Part shown: in pieces, positions 45,575 to 59,203 of the stretch | Numbering within the stretch: position 1 is the stretch's first letter | How the letters are laid out: each line of letters starts with the position of its first letter | DNA from: Allodiplogaster sudhausi | Taxonomy: Eukaryota > Nematoda > Chromadorea > Rhabditida > Diplogasteridae | DNA length: 64,000 bases | NCBI GenBank assembly: GCA_945643635.1 | Contig: CALZFC010000001.1 | Coordinates: 3,805,501-3,869,500, forward strand | Direction: 5' to 3' | The notes under the pieces: model-generated | What the model was told of the DNA's origin: nothing | The model's database searches: none | The model's input: only the letters and a program-made list of their open reading frames with translations | Translations under genes and position numbers: made by a program

Positions 45575-48500
45575 AAGTGAAAGGTAAGTGAAAGGTCATC
45601 AAAAGGTAAGTGAAAGGTCATCAAAAGGTAAGTGAAAGGTCATCAAAAGGTAAGTGAAAGGTCATCAAAAGGTAAGTGAAAGGTCATCAAAAGGTAAGTG
45701 AAAGGTCATCAAAAGGTAAGTGAAAGGTCATCAAAAGGTAAGTGAAAGGTCATCAAAAGGTAAGTGAAAGGTCATCAAAAGGTAAGTGAAAGGTCATCAA
45801 AAGGTAAGTGAAAGGTCATCAAAAGGTAAGTGAAAGGTCATCAAAAGGTAAGTGAAAGGTCATCAAAAGGTAAGTGAAAGGTCATCAAAAGGTAAGTGAA
45901 AGGTCATCAAAAGGTAAGTGAAAGGTCATCAAAAGGTAAGTGAAAGGTCATCAAAAGGTAAGTGAAAGGTCATCAAAAGGTAAGTGAAAGGTGATCGAAA
46001 GGTAAGTGAAAGGTCATCAAAAGGTAAGTGAAAGGTCATCAAAAGGTAAGTGAAAGGTCATCAAAAGGTAAGTGAAAGGTGATCGAAAGGTCAGTGAAAG
46101 GTGATCGAAAGGTCAGTGAAAGGTGATCGAAAGGTCAGTGAAAGGTGATCGAAAGGTCAGTGAAAGGTCATCAAAAGGTAAGTGAAAGGTCATCAAAAGG
46201 TAAGTGAAAGGTCATCAAAAGGTAAGTGAAAGGTCATCAAAAGGTAAGTGAAAGGTCATCAAAAGGTAAGTGAAAGGTCATCAAAAGGTAAGTGAAAGGT
46301 CATCAAAAGGTAAGTGAAAGGTCATCAAAAGGTAAGTGAAAGGTCATCAAAAGGTAAGTGAAAGGTCATCAAAAGGTAAGTGAAAGGTCATCAAAAGGTA
46401 AGTGAAAGGTCATCAAAAGGTAAGTGAAAGGTCATCAAAAGGTAAGTGAAAGGTCATCAAAAGGTAAGTGAAAGGTCATCAAAAGGTAAGTGAAAGGTCA
46501 TCAAAAGGTAAGTGAAAGGTCATCAAAAGGTAAGTGAAAGGTCATCAAAAGGTAAGTGAAAGGTCATCAAAAGGTAAGTGAAAGGTCATCAAAAGGTAAG
46601 TGAAAGGTCATCAAAAGGTAAGTGAAAGGTCATCAAAAGGTAAGTGAAAGGTCATCAAAAGGTAAGTGAAAGGTCATCAAAAGGTAAGTGAAAGGTCATC
46701 AAAAGGTAAGTGAAAGGTCATCAAAAGGTAAGTGAAAGGTCATCAAAAGGTAAGTGAAAGGTCATCAAAAGGTAAGTGAAAGGTCATCAAAAGGTAAGTG
46801 AAAGGTCATCAAAAGGAAAGGTCATCAAAAGGTAAGTGAAAGGTCATCAAAAGGTAAGTGAAAGGTCATCAAAAGGTAAGTGAAAGGTCATCAAAAGGTA
46901 AGTGAAAGGTCATCAAAAGGTAAGTGAAAGGTCATCAAAAGGTAAGTGAAAGGTCATCAAAAGGTAAGTGAAAGGTCATCAAAAGGTAAGTGAAAGGTCA
47001 TCAAAAGGTAAGTGAAAGGTCATCAAAAGGTAAGTGAAAGGTCATCAAAAGGTAAGTGAAAGGTCATCAAAAGGTAAGTGAAAGGTCATCAAAAGGTAAG
47101 TGAAAGGTCATCAAAAGGTAAGTGAAAGGTCATCAAAAGGTAAGTGAAAGGTCATCAAAAGGTAAGTGAAAGGTCATCAAAAGGTAAGTGAAAGGTCATC
47201 AAAAGGTAAGTGAAAGGTCATCAAAAGGTAAGTGAAAGGTCATCAAAAGGTAAGTGAAAGGTCATCAAAAGGTAAGTGAAAGGTCATCAAAAGGTAAGTG
47301 AAAGGTCATCAAAAGGTAAGTGAAAGGTCATCAAAAGGTAAGTGAAAGGTCATCAAAAGGTAAGTGAAAGGTCATCAAAAGGTAAGTGAAAGGTCATCAA
47401 AAGGTAAGTGAAAGGTCATCAAAAGGTAAGTGAAAGGTCATCAAAAGGTAAGTGAAAGGTCATCAAAAGGTAAGTGAAAGGTCATCAAAAGGTAAGTGAA
47501 AGGTCATCAAAAGGTAAGTGAAAGGTCATCAAAAGGTAAGTGAAAGGTCATCAAAAGGTAAGTGAAAGGTCATCAAAAGGTAAGTGAAAGGTCATCAAAA
47601 GGTAAGTGAAACGTCATCAAAAGGTAAGTGAAAGGTCATCAAAAGGTCAGTGAAAGGTGATCGAAAGGTCAGTGAAAGGTGATCGAAAGGTCAGTGAAAG
47701 GTGATCGAAAGGTCAGTGAAAGGTGATCGAAAGGTCAGTGAAAGGTGATCGAAAGGTAAGTGAAAGGTCATCAAAAGGTAAGTGAAAGGTCATCAAAAGG
47801 TAAGTGAAAGGTCATCAAAAGGTAAGTGAAAGGTGATCGAAAGGTAAGTGAAAGGTGATCGAAAGGTAAGTGAAAGGTCATCAAAAGGTAAGTGAAAGGT
47901 CATCAAAAGGTAAGTGAAAGGTCATCAAAAGGTAAGTGAAAGGTCATCAAAAGGTAAGTGAAAGGTCATCAAAAGGTAAGTGAAAGGTCATCAAAAGGTA
48001 AGTGAAAGGTCATCAAAAGGTAAGTGAAAGGTCATCAAAAGGTAAGTGAAAGGTCATCAAAAGGTAAGTGAAAGGTCATCAAAAGGTAAGTGAAAGGTCA
48101 TCAAAAGGTAAGTGAAAGGTCATCAAAAGGTAAGTGAAAGGTCATCAAAAGGTAAGTGAAAGGTCATCAAAAGGTAAGTGAAAGGTCATCAAAAGGTAAG
48201 TGAAAGGTCATCAAAAGGTAAGTGAAAGGTCATCAAAAGGTAAGTGAAAGGTCATCAAAAGGTAAGTGAAAGGTCATCAAAAGGTAAGTGAAAGGTCATC
48301 AAAAGGTAAGTGAAAGGTCATCAAAAGGTAAGTGAAAGGTCATCAAAAGGTAAGTGAAAGGTCATCAAAAGGTAAGTGAAAGGTCATCAAAAGGTCAATG
48401 AAAGGTCATCAAAAGGTAAGTGAAAGGTCATCAAAAGGTAAGTGAAAGGTCATCAAAAGGTAAGTGAAAGGTCATCAAAAGGTAAGTGAAAGGTCATCAA

Positions 48501-48713
48501 AAGGTAAGTGAAAGGTCATCAAAAGGTAAGTGAAAGGTCATCAAAAGGTAAGTGAAAGGTCATCAAAAGGTAAGTGAAAGGTCATCAAAAGGTAAGTGAA
48601 AGGTCATCAAAAGGTAAGTGAAAGGTCATCAAAAGGTAAGTGAAAGGTCATCAAAAGGTAAGTGAAAGGTCATCAAAAGGTCAATGAAAGATCGACGAAA
48701 CGTCAACAACAAG
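45575..48713. repeat. 22-bp satellite array 2
   Basis: About 140 units of the same 22-bp dimer as array 1, including variant patches (46080-46160, 47645-47760) and one short deletion unit near 46815. Together with module D it makes up the second unit of the 4.7-kb tandem duplication. Confidence 0.98.
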
Positions 48714-48971
48714 ATTTTTGTGACGGTTATTGTTCTCACGCTTAGTGATGTCATACAATAGATCATGTCCTGTTGTGCATTTAGTGCGATATCGTACAAT
48801 ATATCATGATATATTTTATGACATCACTAGGCGTGTGAGAATAGTAGCCTTTTCAAAAACCAAAGTATAGTATAAATCCAACAATTTTCATCTAAATTAC
48901 GAATATTTTGGTTATTGTTAGTTGCCTTGTGCCGAATAAAAGTATGAATGTGACAGAGAAAAAAACCTGAC

Positions 48972-49355
48972 AGCAACAGTCGCTGCCGGCAGATGAGGCG
49001 AGTTCACGACGGAAAAGACGGCCGGAGAAATGGAAGGCGACGCGTCACCGCCGCCGACATTTTCGAGCTGTAAATGACATGACCATTTTATAATCATAAT
49101 TAATAATTTTTTTATAGAATATATTTATTAATACACATAATTATTAATGTTTATTATTAAATATTATTTAGATTATGCATAATACAAAATTATAAAAAAA
49201 TTATTGTTTTAAATAAGACTAACCCTAAGGCTGAAATAGGGAGCGATTGCAAAGGTGAAGAAGAGATAAGCGAGAATGAGAAGAGTGACAGCTGCAAGCG
49301 CCTGCCGCACTTTCACCGAGGGGTTCGTGAAGCGCATCGACTTCTTGGTCATCAT
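48972..49355 (-). CDS. duplicated first two exons of FkbM copy B (module D)
   Basis: Exons 49355-49224 (MMTKKSMRF and membrane anchor, 44 codons) and 49067-48972 (32 codons) are copies of 44636-44505 and 44348-44253, with intact frames and donors. No other FkbM exons lie between this and module C. It is therefore either an alternative start for copy B, by splicing over module C and two arrays, or an orphan 5' end. Confidence 0.7.
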
Positions 49356-49372
49356 TATCTTTGTATTTATGC

Positions 49373-49421
<49 letters not shown>

Positions 49422-50293
49422 CAATACAATTTAAGCATAAATCGCGTAAAACTATTACAATATATTACCATGCATTATTAATATGTTTACAATATAAGAC
49501 TACATATTTTTCATTACCAATCGCGTATGAATTAAACTTAAAGGAAGTATCCGGCGTATAATTCTACAATAGCGCAAGAGAACGGGTTTGAAAGCGCGCG
49601 CTCAAAAAGTTGCCTGTTGCTCGGTCGAGAGAGCATGTGAAATATGAGGGCGGCTCTGACCTACCGTAGCTATGTAATTCTCTACCCGGCAGTTTTCACG
49701 TTACCATTGCTCAGAATGTAATGGAAGAAAATCGCTCAAACTTTCTGGATAATTTTACGCCAAGATGAACATGTTCATATAGAAAAAACTTTGGTTAATT
49801 ATTCTCCGGATACCTAATTTAATGTTCTAGTTTAATACAAAAATTTACCGAGAAAAAACTACACTAGAAACGTCAGCGCCAAATAGCCAGAAAAGTGCAG
49901 CTTCGTTGGAAATTGGAATAATGGCAATTTGAGTAGTTTCGACTTCCTTTATCTACTTCATCTGGCATCTAACGACGTTGACAAATCAAGTTCGTCCATC
50001 GCTCTTTTTTCGCTCTCTCTCTCGATCTTCCTTTCTTTCTCTCTCTCGCTATCTCCTTCTCTCTCTCTCTCCCTCTCTCTCTCTCGCTCTCTCACTCTCT
50101 CTCGCTCTCTCTATTTTCGCTCTCGCGCTATTTCCTTCTGTCTTTCTTTCTCGCTGTCCTTTTCTCTCTCTTTCGCTATCTCTTCCTTTCCCTGTCTCGA
50201 GACAGGGATCTCTCTTTCATTTACTCATTCACTCTTAATCTCGTGGCTAAAATCGCGTTCGCCCTCCGCCTGCTCTCCCTTCTATAGCGAAAT

Positions 50294-51400
50294 TTAAAGG
50301 ACTACTCCGGAGAAGATACTATCCGCCCTCTTTTCTCTCTTCTATACACACTCTTTCCATGCGCTCTCGCATGCTCACTCAACGTTTCTTTGGACTTAGA
50401 AAACGTCAAACGATAACGTAAAGAAGTGAGAAAATGAGAAAAAAAAAGAAAAAAATTCTGCTGAAATCCACGTACTACATTTGTCCAAGGGCTCAGCGGA
50501 AAAAAGCGTAGCATATATTTTCTTGTATAGCTACAAAAATTGTCACAAAAAATTCCCGGATACCCTTTAATTGCTTCCCATACCTCTGAATAATAAAGTT
50601 TTAGTATAAAAGAGCCGAATAAAAGAGTTCTCCAATAATGACAGACATGAACACGTTTTCCTTGGAGGGGCAGCGTGAATTTGCATTGTACATCTACTTA
50701 TGAATTGCATGAGAATTTGGTACTGGATTAGAAAATTGGCAAGAAAAAAAAGTTTTATGTGTTCTGTTATAAACGTAACTTCTAGCGATTGAAATTTAAC
50801 AAGTAATTCTTTCTTTTCATAATTTTCTTTAAACGCCAACTCTGCTCCAGGTCTACATTCAAATTAGGATCTAGTTGTTGTGTAATCGGTCATGCTGAGG
50901 TATGTATGTACATGTCACGTGCATTTCGACATATATTATTTTCTCTCTTAATCTCTCTCACTCTCTCTTTTTCTCTCGCTCTCGCTCTTGTCTGGTAAAT
51001 AAAAGGATCGGGCAAACGAAGCGTGACTGATGTCTATAACCATAATCTGTCTGCCCAATTATTTGCCATTACTCTCTCTTATTTGTGCTTTCTTGTTAGT
51101 TTCTCACTAACCATGTTTACCTCTTAAGTCTCTCGACCACACTACTTCCGCAGTATAAAACGCACAAAAGAACAGCTCAATGCCAGACGTAGGAGATTTA
51201 GCGCCCTTCATGCAACGATCTTTTAGTCAAAATACTTTCAGCTGTACTGGAATGGCTAGGAACACGGTCAATGAACGAAAGTTCTTGATTTTTCAATTGT
51301 TCAGCGCTATCTAAGCTAGAGAATTTTTTTTTATTCTCCAGAAAATTGTACGCTCTCCCAATTGTAAATTAATTTTTCGAATTCCCTGTCATAGAAGTGC
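50294..51400. promoter_or_regulatory. 5' region of GST copy 1 with shared TATA-like box
   Basis: From about 50636 the sequence mirrors the flank of GST copy 2 (arm of the inverted duplication). CAGTATAAAACGCAC with TATAAAA at 51154-51160 is preserved in the other copy at 55935-55941. Both lie about 245-250 bases before the ATG. A CT-rich tract (50940-50995) lies upstream. It is a good candidate core promoter, though the 5' leader is long. Confidence 0.4.
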
Positions 51401-51407
51401 AGAGGAG

Positions 51408-52882
<1,475 letters not shown>

Positions 52883-53071
52883 TGGAGAAAACGAAGAAAT
52901 AAAACCGATTTCATTCCCAATTTCATGTTTAATTTTTTGTTTCTTCTCATAATGTCAATAACAAAAAAATGCTTTTGCCCGCTTGGCGTGGCTGATGTGA
53001 ATGTCATTGCGATGCAATATTTATGGAATAAAGAGACAGAACTTGAGGAGGCGTACTGTTCTAATGCAGAA

Positions 53072-53122
<51 letters not shown>

Positions 53123-53713
53123 AGGAGAGAGGGAGAGAGAAAACATACCAAAGCTGATTCATTGCAGCCACATTTGAATATACAAAGGTCGTAATGAATG
53201 CTGCTCATCACATTTATGTCTTCCATTCTTTAAGCTCTTTGCTAATGGTAAATGGCATTTCTCTATCTCTTAGTTCATCATTCTAATCAAAATCATGAGC
53301 GAGAGATCTTGTAATTCATTGTAAGAGACGCGATTATAAAAGTCAAGAAAGTTTAAACATGTAGATTTTGAACTATTGACCATATTCGCTGCTTGCTTTT
53401 CTATATTTTCCCAATAGTCTCTTCTAATCCTCCGTGGTCACCCTTGGATCTTCCCACTCCCCCCCCCCCTTCCCCGCAGTTACTCTACTAATAATCAAGA
53501 TGTCGATGTCGCTCTGATCGTGTTGTCGGCTCTCGAAATCTGCATTGGAACAGTACGCCACCTCAAGTTCTGTCTCTTTATTCCATAAATCACGCTGACA
53601 TTTACAGCAGCCACGACAAGCGGGCAAAAGCATTTTTTTGTGGACATGATGAAAACAAAAAAATTAAACATGAAATTGGGAATGAAATCGGTTTTGTTTC
53701 TTCGTTTTCTCCA
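52883..53713. other. space between the convergent GST genes
   Basis: Contains the ends of the two duplication arms, a GA tract (53070-53140) and a central unique part of about 450 bases. No gene was seen. Confidence 0.6.
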
Positions 53714-54393
53714 TTAGAAGCTCCTCGCTGGCCTCTTGTCGAGATACGCCTTGAGCTTTGGCTCCGCGTTCACTTTGACCGAATGTGCGAGCGTCTGGAA
53801 ATTGCCAGTTTGAATTCGCGCTCTTTTGCCTGATCATGAAGTTTTTAAAGGATACTGTAAGCTGCCTTGAAAAGGAAAGGCTTCCAGCCTCTTTCAAGTG
53901 AATAGAAGGTATAAACCTTGGGATAGACATCGAGGAAGCCCGGGAAGAGTCCATTCATGACGTCGACGTGGTCAGCGACGAACAAATCGATCCAAGTGAG
54001 CGAGTCGCCCACGAGGAAGCCGCTGCTGCTGGCGCTTTCGGAAAGACGCGCTTCGAGGAATGGAAAGATCTTGAGTCCGGCGGCTTTCACGTTAGTCTCG
54101 GCGGTTTCCTCAAGAAAAATTTTTTTTTTGTTACAATGATATTTTCTTTATTATTTTGGTTACGCATTCGTACATCTCTCTCGTTATCTCTATTTCTCCC
54201 TCTCGACACTTTCATATCCTTCTTTCTCTTTCTCTCGTGCTCTCTCGCTCTCTCTCTCTCTCTTTCTCTTTCTCTCGCTCTCTCTTTCTTTCTCTCCTTC
54301 TCTTTCTCTTTCTCTCGTTCTCTCTCGCTCTCTCTTTTTCTCTTTCTCTCGAACTCTCTCTCCCTATCTCTCTATCTCTCTATTTCTCGCGCT

Positions 54394-54437
<44 letters not shown>

Positions 54438-55690
54438 TTCTCTCTCTTTCTCTCCTGGCATCCCCACCTTATCTCCCGGCCGTACGCCGACCACAACAGC
54501 AAGGTTCGGCTGCAGTTCGAAAAAGTAGTCCTTGCACTGGTCAGCGATCGCGTCCACCCACGCCGCTTCAAAGTCAACCTTGCCAGCGAAGCCTGAAGAA
54601 CTCGTGAAATATATCCGGCCATTAATTGAAACTTTTTTTAAAGAAATTTTTTAGCTCATCAATATGATGCAGAAGCCTACACACTTTTCGTATGAATATG
54701 AGCTTATGAAATAAATAAGTAGAGATACATATATGTACATATAAATGTGTTCTTCAGTGTGGAAAACAGCAATAAAAACAACTCATGTAAAAACAAGCAA
54801 GCTTAAAATACGATTTAATTGTTATAACCATATGAGCAATGGAATAAACCCTACGAACAATGAAATATACCATGTGAATCTTGGAAAATGCAAAATTTAC
54901 AATAAGATATACATACCATATTTTCTTGCGAGATATCGGGCGATTGCGAACGATTGCGGAAGCTGTTTGCCGTCCACTTCGAGCACGGGCACTTGCCTGA
55001 ATGGAGTCTCTGAAAAGTGTAGATTTATTTATTTTAATTATTAAATTGAATCTTAATAAATATACTAAATAATTACATTTAAAAAATATTTTATGTATTT
55101 TCTGTATTAGTACCCCCCCCCCTTTATTAGAACCCCCACTCTAATAGTACCCCACTCTGAAAATGCCATTGAAAAATAGAACCCCTCCCTCTAGTAGAAC
55201 CCCACCCCCTCCAATAGTACGCCCCCCCTTACAGTCTAAACCCTCAGCTCGAAAGGTACCTCGAATGGATCTTGGAGGCATGGGATGCTCTCCCCAATGT
55301 AATGATGGCAAATCCATTCAAGATATGTGGTAAATTGGATATTACAGTGATGATTAAATAGAATTCGAGCAATCATTCTTTCTTTTTAAGAATAAAATTT
55401 TGTTATCAAACTTTTTTGTGTCTCACATTGAAAAATAGTACCCCTCCATCTAATAGAACCCCTCCCTCTAATATTTCAAAAGGTTACACTTTTTATGATT
55501 TAATTTTTCCCGCTCATTAGTCATATTATTTTGTTAAAAAAAAGAAGTTTAGACCATGTTTGTGCTCGGGCCACTCTTCGAACGTGTAGCGGACGTCCTC
55601 GAAGGGCTGCTCTGCAAGGAAGAGCAGCTGCCGCGACACCTCGCCGAGGCAGCGAATGTCAAAGTAGATCAGCTTGTAGGAAGACGGCAT
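53714..55690 (-). CDS. sigma-class (nematode-type) glutathione S-transferase, copy 2
   Basis: Exons in transcript order: 55690-55555, 55009-54917, 54592-54468, 54108-53917, 53794-53714. All frames are intact, giving 208 residues. It is identical to copy 1 over most of the N-terminal domain. Changes include [14 protein letters not shown] (Gly to Arg beside the cis-Pro loop), [15 protein letters not shown] and a C-terminal ARSF. The catalytic Tyr and SNAIL-type helix are kept. The site matching copy 1's AATAAA reads AACAAA here, so 3' processing may differ. Intron 1 carries an inserted C-rich element (55085-55480) absent from copy 1. Confidence 0.95.
54230..54455. repeat. (CT)n/CTTT-rich tract in GST copy 2 intron 3
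   Basis: About 225 bases of CTCT/TTTCTC repeat between exons 3 and 4. It is an expanded form of the GA tract in copy 1. Confidence 0.95.
55085..55480. mobile_element. C-rich element related to 38421-38884
   Basis: Shares ATTTTCTGTATTAGTACCCC, GAAAAATAGAACCCCTCCCT and TGTGTCTCACATTGAAAAAT with the element at 38.4 kb. The terminal inverted repeats are not intact here. Its absence from GST copy 1 dates the insertion after the duplication. Confidence 0.7.
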
Positions 55691-55934
55691 CTCCTCTGCA
55701 TTTCTATGACAGGGAATGCGAAAAATTAATTTACAATTGGGAGAGCATACAATTTTCTGGAGAAAAAAAAAATTCTCTAGTTTAGATAGCGCTGAACAAT
55801 TGAAAAATCAAGAACTTTCGTTCATTGACCGTGTTCCTAGCCATTCCAGTACAGCTGAAAGTATTTTGACTAAAGATCGTTGCATGAAGGGCGCTAAATC
55901 TCCTACGTCTGACATTGAGCTGTTCTTTTGTGCG

Positions 55935-55941
55935 TTTTATA
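55935..55941 (-). promoter_or_regulatory. TATA-like box of GST copy 2
   Basis: The minus strand reads CAGTATAAAACGCAC, the same as upstream of copy 1 and at nearly the same distance from the ATG. Confidence 0.35.
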
Positions 55942-55989
55942 CTGCGGAAGTAGTGTGAGAGGTAAACATGGTTAGTGAGAAACTAACAA

Positions 55990-55999
55990 GAAAAAGAGT

Positions 56000-56052
<53 letters not shown>

Positions 56053-56162
56053 TAAGAATTAGAGCAATGGCAAATAATTGGGCAGACAGATTAAGGTAGT
56101 AGACATCAGTCACGCTTCGTTTGCCTGATCCCTTTATTTATTTATTTACCAGACAAGAGCAT

Positions 56163-56218
<56 letters not shown>

Positions 56219-56265
56219 AAGAGAGAGAGAGAGAGAGGGAGAGAGTGAGAGAGGGAGAAAGAGAT
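55990..56265. repeat. GA-rich tracts upstream of GST copy 2
   Basis: Two long GAGA runs (about 56000-56055 and 56165-56265) at the place where copy 1 has a CT-rich tract on the opposite strand. Confidence 0.9.
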
Positions 56266-56585
56266 AGAGGAAGATAAAATATCTCGAAATGCACGTGACA
56301 TGTACATACCTCAGCAACACCTATGACGCAACCACTAGATCCTAATTTGAATGTAGACTTGGAGCAAAGTTGGCATTTACAAAAATTGATGAAAAGAAAA
56401 AACAACTAGTTGACGTTAATCGCAAGAAATTGCGTTTATAACATAACACACAATAATTTTTTTCTTTGTCAATTTTCTAATCCAGCACCAAATGTACATG
56501 AAATTGCATAAATAGATGTATATACAATGCAAAATGCCCGCTGCCCCTCCAAGGAAAACGTGTTCATGTCTGTCATTATTTCTAA

Positions 56586-57177
56586 ATCGTTTCAACTTTT
56601 CCTCACATAATCTGGAATCTGCAGCTATCAAGGCTCTTGCTGTCGCCAGTAATTGTCAATTTATTGCATTCCTTGCATACTATCCAATTTTTGTTCCTTC
56701 ATACAATTTATTTTATACGCCATGAGAATCACTTAACATTAACTCATCGAAGCAGATCAATAACAACATCAATTTCTAAAACGGTTGACGATACGATTTC
56801 TCAAGAAGACGTAAGAACAAAGAAAAACCTAGTGTTTGAAGGTGGTGTTTCATGCAAGCATATAGTATTTCGTAGCACAAGAAAAATAAATTATACTTCT
56901 TTGGTTCATAAAAAAAGTGCAATATTATCTTAAAAAAGGACCAAATGCAGACCCAACAACCAGAAAACCGTGTGCAGATAATGGAAGAAAAAAAGTAGGT
57001 GAAAGAGAAAGAAGTGGGTTTAATTTTAGAAAAAGAAGAAGAAGAAAAAAAAAACGATAGGCTTGTGTGGCGACTTGCTGATGGGATGATGAAAGGTTGG
57101 GACCAGGTCATGGAAAGGTCGGGACTAGGTCACGGAAAGGCCCTCGAACCCCCCCCCCCTCCCTTTCCTTTTCCACT
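56586..57177. other. intergenic, beyond the GST duplication
   Basis: AT-rich sequence and a poly-C run near 57150. GGTCATGGAAAGGTCGGGAC-like direct repeats are seen near 57090-57140. No gene. Confidence 0.4.
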
Positions 57178-59203
57178 TCACTTCTCACGGTGCAGAATAA
57201 CAAAGAGGGCGAGCGCGGCGAGTACGGCGTACTTCAGCTTCGGGTAGTCATTCATGATAATCGTGACCTGGAATTAATTGAATGACGTCACAAAAGTACA
57301 TATCAATTCTGATGCATGCTATAATATATTATATTTGTTAACTTTCTTTTTTTTAAATATAAACAACGCCAATTCAACCTCTTGTACCCACCGGTATATA
57401 ATGAGACGCTAAGTTATTGCTATAGAAAAACATTTATTAAATACGCATAAAATAGGATAAAATATATTCTCAAAAAGAAAAAAAATTTCTAACCATTCCG
57501 ATATACGGGATGATTCCCTTGGCGCGACCGACAATGTCGTTTCTGCCCAGCCACAACTGGCCCGGCGCGTACAGGCCTCGGTCATCCACCTAAAGTGAAG
57601 AAATTATTATTCAAAAAACACTAAGTACTCATCAAAAATATTACAATTAAACATGAAAAATAAAATTAGTCATAAAAAAAAATCAAGCGATTACCTAACA
57701 CTCAATCATAGATAAAAGGAACGGAACTATCCTTTCGCTCTCCAAACTTTTCGACACACTCCTTTACAGTCCAAGTCTTTTCTTCAAATAACATTACTGT
57801 ATTTAAATCTCGGCTACCGTATCCCTTCGGCAACGTACCTTCAATCCCAAATCATATCCATATCCCTACCGTATTCACGCATTGACTACCGTATCCCTCT
57901 CAACCATATTGACCTGGTTGTTGTCTCCCTTGGTGAGGATCTTCGTGTGGGTGTTGTCATCCTCGTGCACTTTGATCACGCGATGCACAATAGGAATGTC
58001 GCGGCCGTCAATCTAAAGGAAGACGATAAAAAAGTTCATCAAAGTCACGTCATCAAAATCGCCTATTTAACCCAACATAAAAATACCCTTTTTCCATCAA
58101 GCAAAAAATACTTTATTCTCCGTCAAGCACAAATTCCTTACTTTCCTTTATGAAAAATCCACATATTTTTCTTCATCTTCTTCCTGAAAACCATCTGATT
58201 GCAAAGAGCCGATTAATTGATAGGCTTTTCTCTTCCTCGATCTCTTTGCATCTCTCTCTCTCCTTCCCTCTCTCTCTCCTTCCCTCTCTCTCTCTTCCCT
58301 CTCTCTCTCCTTCTCTCTTCTCTCTCTCTCTCCCCTACCTTGAACACAGTGATGTCGCCGGTGCGAATGGGGTCGCTCTCGTAGTTAGTGAGGATGAGCA
58401 GGTCTCCGCGGTAGAAGGCCGGCTCCATCGAACCTGGTGAAAAGAAGAAAGAGTTCGCGAACGTAGACCGGGACCATCCTTGAAAGATCCTTGGGGAAGT
58501 GCCCCCGAGCACCACCTTGGCATTTAATTTTAAACATTATTTCCCCAAATTCTCCTTTTCCAATTCACGGTCTTGCTGGTCGGTAATCGGATATTCCTAC
58601 CTAATCCACGGTCCAGAATCCTTAGCCAAACTAATGTATACGGCCAGGACAACCCAGTTGTCCTTGTCCAATTCACGGCCCCGTTGCTTGGTACCCGGAC
58701 TCGAATCCATTCCCAATTTACTGCCCTGACCCCACTTCCTAATTTACGGCCCGGACAACGTGGTCCTACTCCTCTAATTCACGGCCCTGCTACCTGACAA
58801 GACGACCACGATCGGCGACTCGCTTCCCGTGACCACCATGAGTCCCTTCCAGATCATGAGTGCCGATGAGACGACCATCGCAAAGTTGAGGCCTTGGTAT
58901 ATCATCTGAAAAGCAAATAAATAAATAAACAAATATATATTATATATATATCGCATACTTCATCATTATAATTACGAAATTATACATTATTAACTTTAGT
59001 CAGCAGGTTAACGTCCCTTTTGTCAAACTCGTCCAAGATAATTTTTTGTGAATCTGTAACTCAGATGCCGTCAAGGGCAGAAAGTTACTGAAGAATAAAC
59101 AATAAACATAGCTTATTACACAATCTTTTTTTCTCTCAAAAACCTGGCGAAAATCCATGCGTCGAAGTTCATCGAACATCGGCAGATTAAGGATTGAGGA
59201 CAT
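57178..59203 (-). CDS. sec-11: signal peptidase complex catalytic subunit SEC11
   Basis: Exons in transcript order: 59203-59144, 58905-58794, 58433-58339, 58012-57914, 57589-57494, 57267-57178. Frames join to 183 residues, the usual size. The N-terminus [10 protein letters not shown] leads into a membrane span with [38 protein letters not shown] holds the nucleophile Ser59. [15 protein letters not shown] holds the catalytic His99. [15 protein letters not shown] holds the Asp. The C-terminus [20 protein letters not shown] is typical. It cleaves signal peptides of secretory proteins at the ER membrane. The upstream neighbour on the same strand is RPB7, 0.8 kb away. Confidence 0.97.
58250..58335. 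repeat. (CT)n-rich tract in sec-11 intron 3
   Basis: CTCTCTCTC with CCTTCC interruptions right beside the donor of exon 3. Confidence 0.95.

Noticed and set aside
41021..48713. Regular spaced repeats as a CRISPR array
   Set aside because: There are no unique spacers. The whole 22-bp unit repeats, the locus is in a eukaryotic intron, and no cas-like gene is present.
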